This document shows, one piece after another, positions 47,645-56,172 of a DNA stretch of 64,000 nt (within the stretch, counting starts at the first letter, position 1; each line of letters opens with the position of its first letter). The stretch spans positions 2,547,001-2,611,000 of the forward strand of contig NZ_RJUU01000001.1 of assembly GCF_003751445.1 (NCBI RefSeq). The letters run 5' to 3'. The position numbers and the translations under genes are program-made. This DNA comes from Streptomyces sp. 840.1. Lineage in GTDB: Bacteria > Actinomycetota > Actinomycetes > Streptomycetales > Streptomycetaceae. The notes below the pieces were generated by a model that did not search any database, was not told where the DNA came from, and saw nothing but the letters and a program-made list of their open reading frames with translations.

Positions 47645-50600
47645 ATGGCTGCCGAAGAGGTTGAGGGCACGACCGAGCAGGTCGAGGCGGAGTGGCCGAT
47701 GCTGGCCCACCTCAAGGCCATGGGGTGGCAGCACATCGAAGGTGCCCGGCTGGCGGCCGCCGGAGAGCGCGACGACTTCAGGGACGTACTGCTTGAGCGG
47801 CGGCTGCGGGCCGCCGTGCGCCGGTGCTCCCCGTGGATGACGGACGACGCGCACACCAACCCGGCCGTCCTCGCCCTGCGCGCCGCCGCACGTCACGTGT
47901 CCGCGCAGTCGCTGCCGCAGGCCAACCGGGACGCGACTGACCTGATCCTGAGCGGCATCCTGCAGTCAGGACCGGACGACCGGGACGTGAAGACGCGGTT
48001 CGTCGACTGGTCGTACGAGGCGCTGGAGGGCAGCCGCGAGGAGCGCCTCGCCCGCAACGACTACCTCGTCGTCGATCAGCTGCGGGTCTGCGACGCGGAC
48101 AACAAGCCGGCCGTGCTGGACCTCGTGCTCTTCGTCAACGGCATCCCACTCGTCGTCATCGAGTGCAAATCCCCCCGCGTCCGGGACCCGCTGGGCAAGG
48201 CCATCCGTGATCTGCGCGCCTACGCCGGGCGTCCCGTGGGCGACGACACCCGCAGTGGACCCGGCGCCCTGCGAGGCGTCCCGCACCTGTTCGCTCCGGC
48301 CCAGCTGCTGGTCGCCGCAGACGGAACGGACGCCGCGCTCGGGACGTACTCCTCCTCCGAGGAGCACTACGCGCTGTGGCGCAGCACCAGCCCGGACTAC
48401 GCGAAGCCGGAGCACCTACGGCGGGAACTGCGCGGCTGGGGGCTCCTGGACGCGAAGGCACAGCCCACCCTTCAGCAGCAGCTGACCGCGATCGTCCTCA
48501 AGCCCGGCAACCTGCTCAACGTTCTCCGGCACTACGTCTTCGAAATGCCGCTCGGCGACGTCGCGGGTGCGAAGGGGCGCGGGAGCAAGGCCGTGCAGCC
48601 CCGTACGGCGAAGGTGGTCTGCCGCCACCAGCAGTACCGGGCGACGGAGAAGATCATCGAACGGCTGCGTACCCGGCGCAGCCGCGCCCTCACCGGCGGG
48701 GACCTCGACGGGCGCGGCGGGGTCATCTGGCACACCCAGGGCGCGGGCAAGAGCTTCACCATGCAGTTCCTGGCCCGGCGGCTCCACGCCAGCCCGGACC
48801 CGGCACTGAACCGCATCACGATCGTGGCCGTCACGGACCGCATCGACCTCCAGCGGCAGCTGCGCAAGGCCGTCGCGCTCAGCGATTCCGAGGTGCGCGA
48901 GGCGAAGTCCCGTACCGATCTGGAGAGCCTGCTGGGCCGGGCCGGAAAGGACGGCGGGCGCGCGGTCGTGTTCGCGACCATCCAGAAGTTCCTCGGGGAC
49001 CTGGTGGGCAAGGACGGGGCGGGCGACACGGCGGGCGGCGAGGAGCGGTCGCTCGACGGGGAGTTCGAGGCCGGCCGGGCGAAGGCCGCAGCGGGTGCGA
49101 GCGCCCAGGAGATCGCCGATCCCACGCCGGACGAGGAGACCCTGCGCAAGGCCGCACGAATCTTCCCCGAGTGCAGCGACTCCGACCGGGTCCTCGTCCT
49201 GGTCGACGAGGCCCACCGCTCCCACACCTCCGTGCTGCACGCCTGTCTGCGCAAGGCGCTGCCCAATGCGGCACGGATCGGCTTCACCGGCACCCCGCTC
49301 ATGGACGGCCGGTACACCGACACGGGACGCATCTTCGGGCTGGAGCCGAGCACCGCGCCCGGCGGGGATCCGGAGTTCCTCGACACGTACCGGATGACGG
49401 AGGCGGAGCGCGACAAGGTCGTCGTGCCCGTGCGCTATTCGGGCCGTGCGACCACGGCCGAGGTCCGTGACAAGGAGCAGCTGGACGACTGCTTCGAGGA
49501 CCTCATCGAGCCACTGGAGGCGGGCGAGAGGGCCCGTGTGCGGTCCAAGTACGGCACACCGTCCAAGCGGGCCGTGGCGGAGTCGCCGCCACTGATCTGG
49601 CGCAAAGCCGCCGACATGCTGGAGCACTACGTCACGGGACCGCTCACGGGCGGGTTCAAAGCACAGGTGGCCGTCGTCAGCAGGAAGGCCGCAGTCCTCT
49701 ACCGCAACGCGTTCCAGGAGGCACGTACCGAGCTTCTCCTGCGGGTGGCGGAATTCGACCGAAGTGGGCGGCGGGAGTCACTCCGCGGACGGCCGGCGGA
49801 GAGCTATAGCAGGGAGGATTCGCTTCTGCTGCGCGCCTGGCAGTTCCAGGAGCTGCTGCGGCGCATCGACTTCGTGCCCGTGATCTCGGCCGGTGAGGAG
49901 CAGAAGGACGGGAGGTGGCGCGAGTGGACCGACGAGACGAACCGACGCGAACACATCGCCCGGTTCCTCCAGCCGTTCCCCGAGCTGCCCCCGGACAATC
50001 CATGGGCGTTCACGCCTCCCGCCGAGCCCGACCCCGTTCCCGCCGGGTCCGTCGGCGGGATGAACCCCTGGAGCGACCTGGTCTGGGGCGAGGAGGTGGC
50101 CGACCCGCCACCTATCGCCTTCCTCATAGTGAAGTCCATGCTGCTCACCGGCTTCGACGCCCCCATCGAGCAGGCGCTCTACCTGGACCGCCCGATCCGC
50201 GACGCCGAACTGCTCCAGGCGATCGCCCGCGTCAACCGTCCCGCACGGCGCAAGACCGAGGGGCTGGTGGTCGACTACTACGGCGTACTGAACAACCTCG
50301 CCGAGACCCTGGCCGCCTACCAGGGCAATCCACGCGCGCTCGACTCGCTCCGCGACATGTCCGACGAACTGCCCGAACTCGGGCGTACGGCAGCGGAGTT
50401 CCGTACCTTCCTGTCGGAAGAGATGCACGCGGGGGACCTCACGACGAGAGCGGGACTCGCGGAGGCGGTGCTTGCGCTCTCGGACCCCGGGCGCAGGGCC
50501 GTGTTCGATCGCAAGCTCGGCGAGTTCCTCGGGGCGGTGGACCGGGTCCTGCCCCACCAGGACGCCCTGGATTTCATGCCCGACGCACGGGCGTGGAGCG

Positions 50601-51328
50601 TGCTCCAGATGCGCGTACGTCGTCACTACCGCGACGACACCGGCGGCGGGTTCGTGATGCGTGGGTACGGCCGCAAGGTGCGGGCGCTGATCGCCGACCA
50701 CCTGGAGGCGCAGGAGGTGAACCAGGCGGTACCGCCTGTGTCGATCCTCGCCCCCGACTTCGACGAGGTCGTGAGCAGGCTGCCGGTGCGCGAGGCGGCG
50801 GCCGAACAGATCCAGGGTCTGCGCTACCACCTGGAGGAGCGGCAGGCGGTGGAGGACCGCGCGGTCTACCGGCAGCTGTCCGTGGAGCTGACGCGGGTCC
50901 TGGAGGAGTTCGCCGGACGCTGGGACGACATCGTCCGGGAACTGGGTCCGTTGGTCGCGAGGGCTGTCCGGGCGGAGGAAGTCGACCCCGCCGTCGCCGA
51001 TCTCACCCCCATGGAGCAGCGGCTCTATGTCCTCATCGGTGAGCGGCTGACGGAGAGCGAACTGCTGGACACCGCGGAGCCACCGGAACTGCGCCGGGTC
51101 GTGGCCGAGGTGTACGACGAGATCACCAGCGGGGTGAGCCTGGCTTCCTTCGGCGGTGAGGCCAGGCATGTGGCGCTGCTGGAGGCGCGTCTGATCATCC
51201 GCCTCCGTGAGGCCGGGTACCGCCTGCGGGGCGAGGGGCGCCAGGAAGTGAACCGGCTCGCCTCGACACTCGCGGGCTACGCGGCGCAGAACCTCGAGGC
51301 CTTCCGGTCGGAAGCGCGGAGAGAATAG
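47645..51328 (+). CDS. hsdR: Type I restriction subunit (endonuclease and translocase)
   Basis: The 1227-residue HsdR cuts unmodified DNA after ATP-driven translocation. The N-terminal nuclease has Asp159 and Glu173-x-Lys175 (VLDLVLF and VVIECKSP), a PD-(D/E)XK site. The helicase motor has Walker A HTQGAGKSFT with Lys369, DEAH in VLVDEAHRS, FTGTPL and motif VI LLQAIARVNRP. All catalytic residues are present, so an active enzyme is likely. It is separated from hsdM-hsdS by about 2 kb and a terminator, so it has its own promoter. Confidence 0.95.
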   Translation: MAAEEVEGTTEQVEAEWPMLAHLKAMGWQHIEGARLAAAGERDDFRDVLLERRLRAAVRRCSPWMTDDAHTNPAVLALRAAARHVSAQSLPQANRDATDLILSGILQSGPDDRDVKTRFVDWSYEALEGSREERLARNDYLVVDQLRVCDADNKPAVLDLVLFVNGIPLVVIECKSPRVRDPLGKAIRDLRAYAGRPVGDDTRSGPGALRGVPHLFAPAQLLVAADGTDAALGTYSSSEEHYALWRSTSPDYAKPEHLRRELRGWGLLDAKAQPTLQQQLTAIVLKPGNLLNVLRHYVFEMPLGDVAGAKGRGSKAVQPRTAKVVCRHQQYRATEKIIERLRTRRSRALTGGDLDGRGGVIWHTQGAGKSFTMQFLARRLHASPDPALNRITIVAVTDRIDLQRQLRKAVALSDSEVREAKSRTDLESLLGRAGKDGGRAVVFATIQKFLGDLVGKDGAGDTAGGEERSLDGEFEAGRAKAAAGASAQEIADPTPDEETLRKAARIFPECSDSDRVLVLVDEAHRSHTSVLHACLRKALPNAARIGFTGTPLMDGRYTDTGRIFGLEPSTAPGGDPEFLDTYRMTEAERDKVVVPVRYSGRATTAEVRDKEQLDDCFEDLIEPLEAGERARVRSKYGTPSKRAVAESPPLIWRKAADMLEHYVTGPLTGGFKAQVAVVSRKAAVLYRNAFQEARTELLLRVAEFDRSGRRESLRGRPAESYSREDSLLLRAWQFQELLRRIDFVPVISAGEEQKDGRWREWTDETNRREHIARFLQPFPELPPDNPWAFTPPAEPDPVPAGSVGGMNPWSDLVWGEEVADPPPIAFLIVKSMLLTGFDAPIEQALYLDRPIRDAELLQAIARVNRPARRKTEGLVVDYYGVLNNLAETLAAYQGNPRALDSLRDMSDELPELGRTAAEFRTFLSEEMHAGDLTTRAGLAEAVLALSDPGRRAVFDRKLGEFLGAVDRVLPHQDALDFMPDARAWSVLQMRVRRHYRDDTGGGFVMRGYGRKVRALIADHLEAQEVNQAVPPVSILAPDFDEVVSRLPVREAAAEQIQGLRYHLEERQAVEDRAVYRQLSVELTRVLEEFAGRWDDIVRELGPLVARAVRAEEVDPAVADLTPMEQRLYVLIGERLTESELLDTAEPPELRRVVAEVYDEITSGVSLASFGGEARHVALLEARLIIRLREAGYRLRGEGRQEVNRLASTLAGYAAQNLEAFRSEARRE

Positions 51329-51332
51329 GCGT

Positions 51333-52133
51333 ATGCCCTCCTCGTCCCCCGCCCCCGCGCCCCTCCCCGGTGAGCCCGAGCTCATCGAGGACGGTGTGCT
51401 GGTCGTCGACGGGCGGGAACTGGGCGTACGGATCAGCCTCCGCCGCCGGCGTCTGGGGCTGACGGTCGAGCGGGACAGATCGCTCACGCTGCACGTGCCC
51501 AAGGGGTGCGGGGTGCGGCGGGCCGAGGACTTCGTACGCTCCAGTGCGGGCTGGATCGAGGCCAAGGCGCGGCTCAGCGAGGAGCGTCGGCAGCTCCATC
51601 CCGTACGGACCCTCAGGGACGGCGAGATTCACCGGTACCTGGGGCGGGACCATCGGATTCTCGTCGTTGACGACGCGCCGGACGAAGGCCGCCCGGTGCC
51701 CGCTGTCCGTCTTGTCGCCGGGAGGCTGCGGCTGGACAGCCGGGTCGCGGCGGACCCGGTGCTCGCGCGCAAGGCACTGGCCGACTGGTACAGCCGGGCG
51801 GGACAGCGCTGGGTGCGGGGCCGCCTTCAGCCCTGGGCCGCCCGGATGGACCTCCCCGAGCCGACGGTCGGGGTGCGGGACCTGGGTCATCGGTGGGGCA
51901 GCTACCGGGCCGGTAAGAGCGGTGCCGGGGCGATCTCGCTGCACTGGGCGGTCTTCCAGCTTCCGATGCACCTCGTCGACTACGTGGTGGCCCATGAACT
52001 GGCCCATGTCCGGGTGCCGGGGCACGGCCCCGACTACTGGCGCCTTCTGGGGCGGGCCCTGCCGGAATGCCGTCGGCTGAAGACCGAGCTGGATGAGCTC
52101 GGCCGTCGCGTCTGGATGGGAGACCTCGCCTGA
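51333..52133 (+). CDS. SprT/YgjP-like zinc metallopeptidase of the type I locus
   Basis: A 266-residue protein of the YgjP/DUF45 type, with LRRRRLGLTVERD and a C-terminal VVAHELAHVRVPGHGPDYW, in which His221, Glu222 and His225 form the zinc-binding HExxH. Such genes often sit directly after hsdR; their role in restriction is unknown. The start is 4 bases after the hsdR stop, so they are one transcript. It closes the defence island. Confidence 0.87.
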   Translation: MPSSSPAPAPLPGEPELIEDGVLVVDGRELGVRISLRRRRLGLTVERDRSLTLHVPKGCGVRRAEDFVRSSAGWIEAKARLSEERRQLHPVRTLRDGEIHRYLGRDHRILVVDDAPDEGRPVPAVRLVAGRLRLDSRVAADPVLARKALADWYSRAGQRWVRGRLQPWAARMDLPEPTVGVRDLGHRWGSYRAGKSGAGAISLHWAVFQLPMHLVDYVVAHELAHVRVPGHGPDYWRLLGRALPECRRLKTELDELGRRVWMGDLA

Positions 52134-52164
52134 CGCGTCCCCCGGCCCCGCACCGGGCGCCCCC

Positions 52165-53709
52165 TCATTCCTCCCCGCAGATCCGCAGTCCCTGCGGCGT
52201 CGCGCACGGCAGGTGGCCGTGGGTGCGGATGATGTCCTGGCCGCTGCCTCGGCTGAGGTAGGCCAGGAAGCTGGAGGCCAGGGAGTCGGCGGGCGGGCTG
52301 CCGTAGGTGTACGCGTACTCGATCTCCCGGTACGGGTAGCTGCTGGTGGCGATCGTGTCGACGGACGGGGTCCGGCCGTCGATGGCGATCTGGTGTGCCC
52401 CGGCGGGCTTGGTGCCGGAGCGCAGTTCGCTGTAGCCGATCGCACCGGCGAGCCGGCCCACCTCGGCCAGGACCTGTTCGGTGGAGTCGAGTTCGCAGCG
52501 GATGACGGCGGCCTGCGGATCGTCCTTCGTGGTGCAGTCGCGGGAGGACTGGGCGGGTTCGTTGCGGCCCAGGACGCGGCGCTGGAACACCTCGCGGGTG
52601 CCGGAGTTGGCGTCCCGGCTGACCAGCAGTACGGGGAGGTCGGGGCCGCCCAGCTCCCGCCAGTTGCGGATGTCGCCCCGGTAGATCCGGCGGATGTCGT
52701 CGCCGGTCAGGTTCTTCAGCGGGACCCGGTCGTTGACGACGAGGCGGAAGAGCGAGACGGCGACGCGGTTCTCGCGCAGTTGCGGGAAGCCGCTCGGCTT
52801 GGGCCCGTCGGAGAGGGCCACCAGGGCCGGTGAGCCGGACTTCCCGGACCGGGCGCCGGTGTCGGCCAGTTCCCGTATCCCGGCGGTGCTGCCGTGCGCG
52901 TCCACGGTGACGGTGGCGCCCTCGCACGCCTTGCCGTACTTCGCGGCCAGTTCCCGCAGCGCCGGGGCGAAGGCGGTGGAGCCGGTCACGGTCAGCTCGC
53001 CGCGGGCGCAGCCGATGGGCGGCGGGGTGTCGTCCCGCACCAGGATGATGGAGGCAAGGGTGACCACGCAGACGGTGAGCGCCACGGTGATGAACCGGGC
53101 GGCGCGGCCGAACAGCGGGGGCTTCTCGTCGGGGCGGGCCGCCTTGTTCGGCGTCACCTCGCCGTCCCGGATGCCGCCGGTGACCCGGACCGGGGAGCCC
53201 ACCCGGGAGCCGGTCAGCAGCACCAGGAGCTTGAAGTGCTCGCCCCGGTTGAGCGGTACGCGCGGCAGCCGGATCAGGGAGCCGCTCTCGCGCAGACCGG
53301 CGGACGGGGTGAAGTGGTCCATGAGGTGGTCGGCGCCCGGGGAGTGGGTGACGGCGATGCCCCGGACCCGGCGTTCGGTGAACTCGACTACCAGGCCGTG
53401 GAGTTGTTCGTCCGGTCCGGTGTAGTCGCCTCGGGCGATGGACTGCGATCCGTCGTTCTCGATGCGCAGCAGGACGAGCGTGGCGTCGGACATGTCCGGG
53501 GTCTCGCCGAAGAGGCCGAGCCGGACGTTGGCCCGGCCCTGGCCGGCGTCGCCGCCGATCGGGGTGTCCATCTGGACGCGGTAGCCGATGCGTTTGCGGC
53601 GGGGCACCCGGCGCTCGTACCAGAGCACTCCGATGGAGACGGCGACGCCGACTACGGCGGTGAGCACGGCCACGACGTTCTCGGCGCTGAGCCACTCCAC
53701 GGCTTCCAC
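52165..53709 (-). CDS. Membrane protein with PstS-like substrate-binding domain
   Basis: About 514 residues. A first membrane helix near the start (AVLTAVVGVAVSIGVLWY) precedes a soluble domain of about 170 residues; a second helix (VALTVCVVTLASIILV) leads to a C-terminal domain like the phosphate-binding PstS fold, with TVTGSTAFAP, AHGSTAGIREL, SRDANSGTREVFQ and SYPYREIEYAY. It is neither a lipoprotein nor next to pst transport genes, so it is more likely a sensor or anchored binding protein. The GTG at 53709 has GGGGGGAG upstream; a GTG at 53733 is an alternative. Confidence 0.75.
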   Translation of the reverse strand: MEAVEWLSAENVVAVLTAVVGVAVSIGVLWYERRVPRRKRIGYRVQMDTPIGGDAGQGRANVRLGLFGETPDMSDATLVLLRIENDGSQSIARGDYTGPDEQLHGLVVEFTERRVRGIAVTHSPGADHLMDHFTPSAGLRESGSLIRLPRVPLNRGEHFKLLVLLTGSRVGSPVRVTGGIRDGEVTPNKAARPDEKPPLFGRAARFITVALTVCVVTLASIILVRDDTPPPIGCARGELTVTGSTAFAPALRELAAKYGKACEGATVTVDAHGSTAGIRELADTGARSGKSGSPALVALSDGPKPSGFPQLRENRVAVSLFRLVVNDRVPLKNLTGDDIRRIYRGDIRNWRELGGPDLPVLLVSRDANSGTREVFQRRVLGRNEPAQSSRDCTTKDDPQAAVIRCELDSTEQVLAEVGRLAGAIGYSELRSGTKPAGAHQIAIDGRTPSVDTIATSSYPYREIEYAYTYGSPPADSLASSFLAYLSRGSGQDIIRTHGHLPCATPQGLRICGEE

Positions 53710-53875
53710 CAGCTCCCCCCGGGGTGCCCGCACACGCGGGGCGGCCGGTCTGCGGTTCGCGTCACCGTACGTGCACGGAAAGGGAGTTGGGGCTATCGGG
53801 CGGGACCTTCGGCCGGTGTTCGTCCGCTGTTCGCCCGGCGGCCACGGGTGCGGTGCGACCGGGCGGCGTGCGACG

Positions 53876-53907
53876 GCTGGTCTAGACCTTGACAGGTCCA
53901 GACCAGC
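53876..53907 (+). promoter_or_regulatory. DasR-like element and chitinase promoter repeat, copy 1
   Basis: CTGGTCTAGACC-TTGACA-GGTCCAGACCAG: the first half matches the DasR-responsive element core TGGTCTAGACCA, and the two halves form both a direct repeat and an inverted repeat around a TTGACA -35-like box. Such repeats mark Streptomyces chitinase promoters induced by chitin. Confidence 0.82.
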
Positions 53908-53990
53908 GGGGGTTGGGTGTCGGGATGCCCGGACGCATGCCGGAGCCCGTGCGGTGTGCCCTGTCGAAGGAGTGAGCAGCGCTGAACCGC

Positions 53991-54890
53991 ATGAAGAGCC
54001 TTCTGACCGCCCTGAGTGCCGTCGTGGCGACGGCCGCCTTCCTCCCGGCCACGGCGAACGCCGCGGCGAACGGCACGGCGAACACGGCGGCCCCCGGGCC
54101 CGCCCCGGCCGCCGCCTGCGCGCCGCTCTGGAGCTCCTCGTCGGCCTACACGGCCGGCGGTACCGTCTCGCACCACGGCCGCAACTGGACGGCCAAGTGG
54201 TGGACGCAGAACGAGAATCCGGGCGCCACCACCGTCTGGGCCGACGGCGGGGCCTGCACGGGCGGGGTCTCCGACTTCGTCATCAGCGAGGCGGAGTTCG
54301 ACCGGATCTTCCCGGACCGCGACCCCTTCTACACGTACCAGGGGCTGATCGACGCCCTGCACGCCTACCCGCGCTTCGCGAACACCGGGACCGAGGCGAT
54401 GCGGAGCCGGGAGGCCGCGGCGTTCCTGACGCACGCGGACTTCGAGTCGGTGGGGCTCAGGTACGTGAAGGAGATCAACGAGGCCAACTACTGGATCAAG
54501 TGCGACTACAGCCAGCCCTTCGGCTGCCCGGCCGGGCAGTCCGCGTACTACGGGCGCGGCCCGATCATGTTCAGCTGGAACTTCAACTACAAGGCCGCCG
54601 GTGACGCGCTCGGCCTCGACCTGCTCAACAACCCGTGGCTCGTTGAGCGGGATCCGTCGGTCGCCTGGCAGGCCGCGCTCTGGTACTGGAACACCCAGAA
54701 CGGCCCCGGCGTCATGACCTCGCACGAGGCGATGGTCGGCGGCGCCGGATTCGGCGAGACGATCCGCTCGCTCAACGGCGCGCTGGAGTGCGACGGCGGC
54801 AACCCCGGCTCGGTGGCGGCGCGGGTCGCCAAGTACGAGCGGATCACCGGGATCATCGGCACGGCCCCCGGCTCCGGGCTCACCTGCTGA
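53991..54890 (+). CDS. GH19 chitinase paralogue with altered active-site motifs
   Basis: A secreted protein of about 299 residues: signal peptide (residues 1-24, ending ANA), a chitin-binding type 3-like module (WSSSSAYTAGGTVSHHGRNW) and a GH19 catalytic domain. Glu152 and Glu161 align with the catalytic pair, but the motif SHETGG of the neighbour is DFESVG here, and GRGPIQLSWN is GRGPIMFSWN. It may therefore have weak or different activity. The ribosome site GAAGGAG at 53966 suits a CTG start at 53982 better than this ATG. The leader matches the neighbour from that point. Confidence 0.88.
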   Translation: MKSLLTALSAVVATAAFLPATANAAANGTANTAAPGPAPAAACAPLWSSSSAYTAGGTVSHHGRNWTAKWWTQNENPGATTVWADGGACTGGVSDFVISEAEFDRIFPDRDPFYTYQGLIDALHAYPRFANTGTEAMRSREAAAFLTHADFESVGLRYVKEINEANYWIKCDYSQPFGCPAGQSAYYGRGPIMFSWNFNYKAAGDALGLDLLNNPWLVERDPSVAWQAALWYWNTQNGPGVMTSHEAMVGGAGFGETIRSLNGALECDGGNPGSVAARVAKYERITGIIGTAPGSGLTC

Positions 54891-54961
54891 CGATCCGCGA
54901 GCCGTGGTGTGCGCCGGGGTGCGGCTGACCGGTCGGACAGTAGGGCGTCCCGCATGCTGGA

Positions 54962-54990
54962 CGGGCCCGAAGGTTTTACCTTCGGGCCCG
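54962..54990 (+). terminator. Terminator after the first chitinase
   Basis: A perfect 12-bp stem (CGGGCCCGAAGG / CCTTCGGGCCCG) around TTTTA. The 327-base gap up to 55218 holds this terminator and the second DasR-like element, and no gene. Confidence 0.85.
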
Positions 54991-55113
54991 CAGCCGTTCC
55001 GGGCGCGGGTGCGGAGCGACTCCCTCCGGAATCAGCCCTGTTGGGGGTGGTGTGGCGCGGGCTGTCTGTGGCTCGCGCGCCGCCGGCCGGCGTGGTGGGA
55101 AGGTTTCATTACC

Positions 55114-55144
55114 ATGGTCTAGACCTTGACAGGTCCAGACCAGC
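55114..55144 (+). promoter_or_regulatory. DasR-like element and chitinase promoter repeat, copy 2
   Basis: ATGGTCTAGACC-TTGACA-GGTCCAGACCAGC repeats the layout upstream of the first chitinase almost base for base, which indicates that the two genes arose by duplication with their promoters. Confidence 0.82.
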
Positions 55145-55217
55145 AGCGCTTGAGTGTCGGCACCCCCCATGGCGGCGCACCGACGAGCTCGGTGCGCCGC
55201 GCCGAAGGAGTGTTCAC

Positions 55218-56111
55218 ATGATCAGACGCATCATGGGCCTGCTCACCGCGCTGGGCGCGGTCGTCGCGACGCTTGTCATCCTTCCCGCCACCACGGCATC
55301 GGCAGCCGACTGCGCGGCTGCCTGGAACTCCTCGTCCGTCTACACGGGCGGCGGCGCCGCCTCGTACAACGGGCACAACTGGACCGCCAAGTGGTGGACC
55401 CAGAACGAGAGGCCCGGCAGCTCCGACGTCTGGGCGGACGCGGGCAGTTGTGGCGGCGGCGGCACCGATCCGGGCGACCCGGGCTCGTCCGACGGCTTCG
55501 TCGTCAGCGAGGCGCAGTTCAACCAGATGTTCCCAAACCGCAGCTCCTTCTACACCTACAGCGGGCTCACCGCCGCGCTGAGTGCCTACCCGGGCTTCGC
55601 CAACACCGGCAGCGACACGGTGAAGAAGCAGGAGGCGGCGGCGTTCCTCGCCAACGTCAGCCACGAGACCGGCGGCCTGGTGTACGTGGTCGAGCAGAAC
55701 ACGGCCAACTACCCCCACTACTGCGACAGCAGCCAGCCCTACGGCTGCCCCGCAGGCCAGTCCGCGTATTACGGGCGCGGCCCGATCCAGCTCAGCTGGA
55801 ACTTCAACTACAAGGCCGCCGGTGACGCCCTGGGCATCGACCTGCTGGGCAACCCCTACCTGGTCGAGCAGGACGCCGCCGTGGCCTGGAAGACCGGCCT
55901 CTGGTACTGGAACACCCAGAACGGCCCCGGCACCATGACGGCCCACAACGCCATGGTGAACGGCGCCGGATTCGGTGAGACGATCCGCTCCATCAACGGC
56001 TCCATCGAGTGCAACGGCGGCAACCCCGCCCAGGTGCAGAGCCGGATCGACCGCTACCAGTCGTTCGTGTCGATCCTCGGCACCACGCCCGGATCCAACC
56101 TGAGCTGCTGA
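55218..56111 (+). CDS. Chitinase, glycoside hydrolase family 19
   Basis: A 297-residue secreted endochitinase like Streptomyces ChiF/ChiG. Signal peptide to about residue 30 (ASA), chitin-binding type 3-like module (WNSSSVYTGGGAASYNGHNW), a Gly/Pro linker (GGGGTDPGDPGSSDG) and the GH19 domain with Glu150 in SHETGG and Glu159 in VVEQN, nine residues apart as in ChiG. GRGPIQLSWNFNY is intact. The ATG at 55218 follows GAAGGAG. It should be induced by chitin through DasR. It is the functional reference for its altered neighbour. Confidence 0.95.
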   Translation: MIRRIMGLLTALGAVVATLVILPATTASAADCAAAWNSSSVYTGGGAASYNGHNWTAKWWTQNERPGSSDVWADAGSCGGGGTDPGDPGSSDGFVVSEAQFNQMFPNRSSFYTYSGLTAALSAYPGFANTGSDTVKKQEAAAFLANVSHETGGLVYVVEQNTANYPHYCDSSQPYGCPAGQSAYYGRGPIQLSWNFNYKAAGDALGIDLLGNPYLVEQDAAVAWKTGLWYWNTQNGPGTMTAHNAMVNGAGFGETIRSINGSIECNGGNPAQVQSRIDRYQSFVSILGTTPGSNLSC

Positions 56112-56126
56112 CCCACGAGCTCCCGT

Positions 56127-56172
56127 GGACGGGGAGCACCGGCGGCCTCACGGTCGCGGGTGCTCCCCGTCC
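56127..56172. terminator. Bidirectional terminator after the second chitinase
   Basis: A perfect 14-bp stem (GGACGGGGAGCACC and its complement, arms 56127-56140 and 56159-56172) overlaps the end of the convergent regulator gene. Confidence 0.75.
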
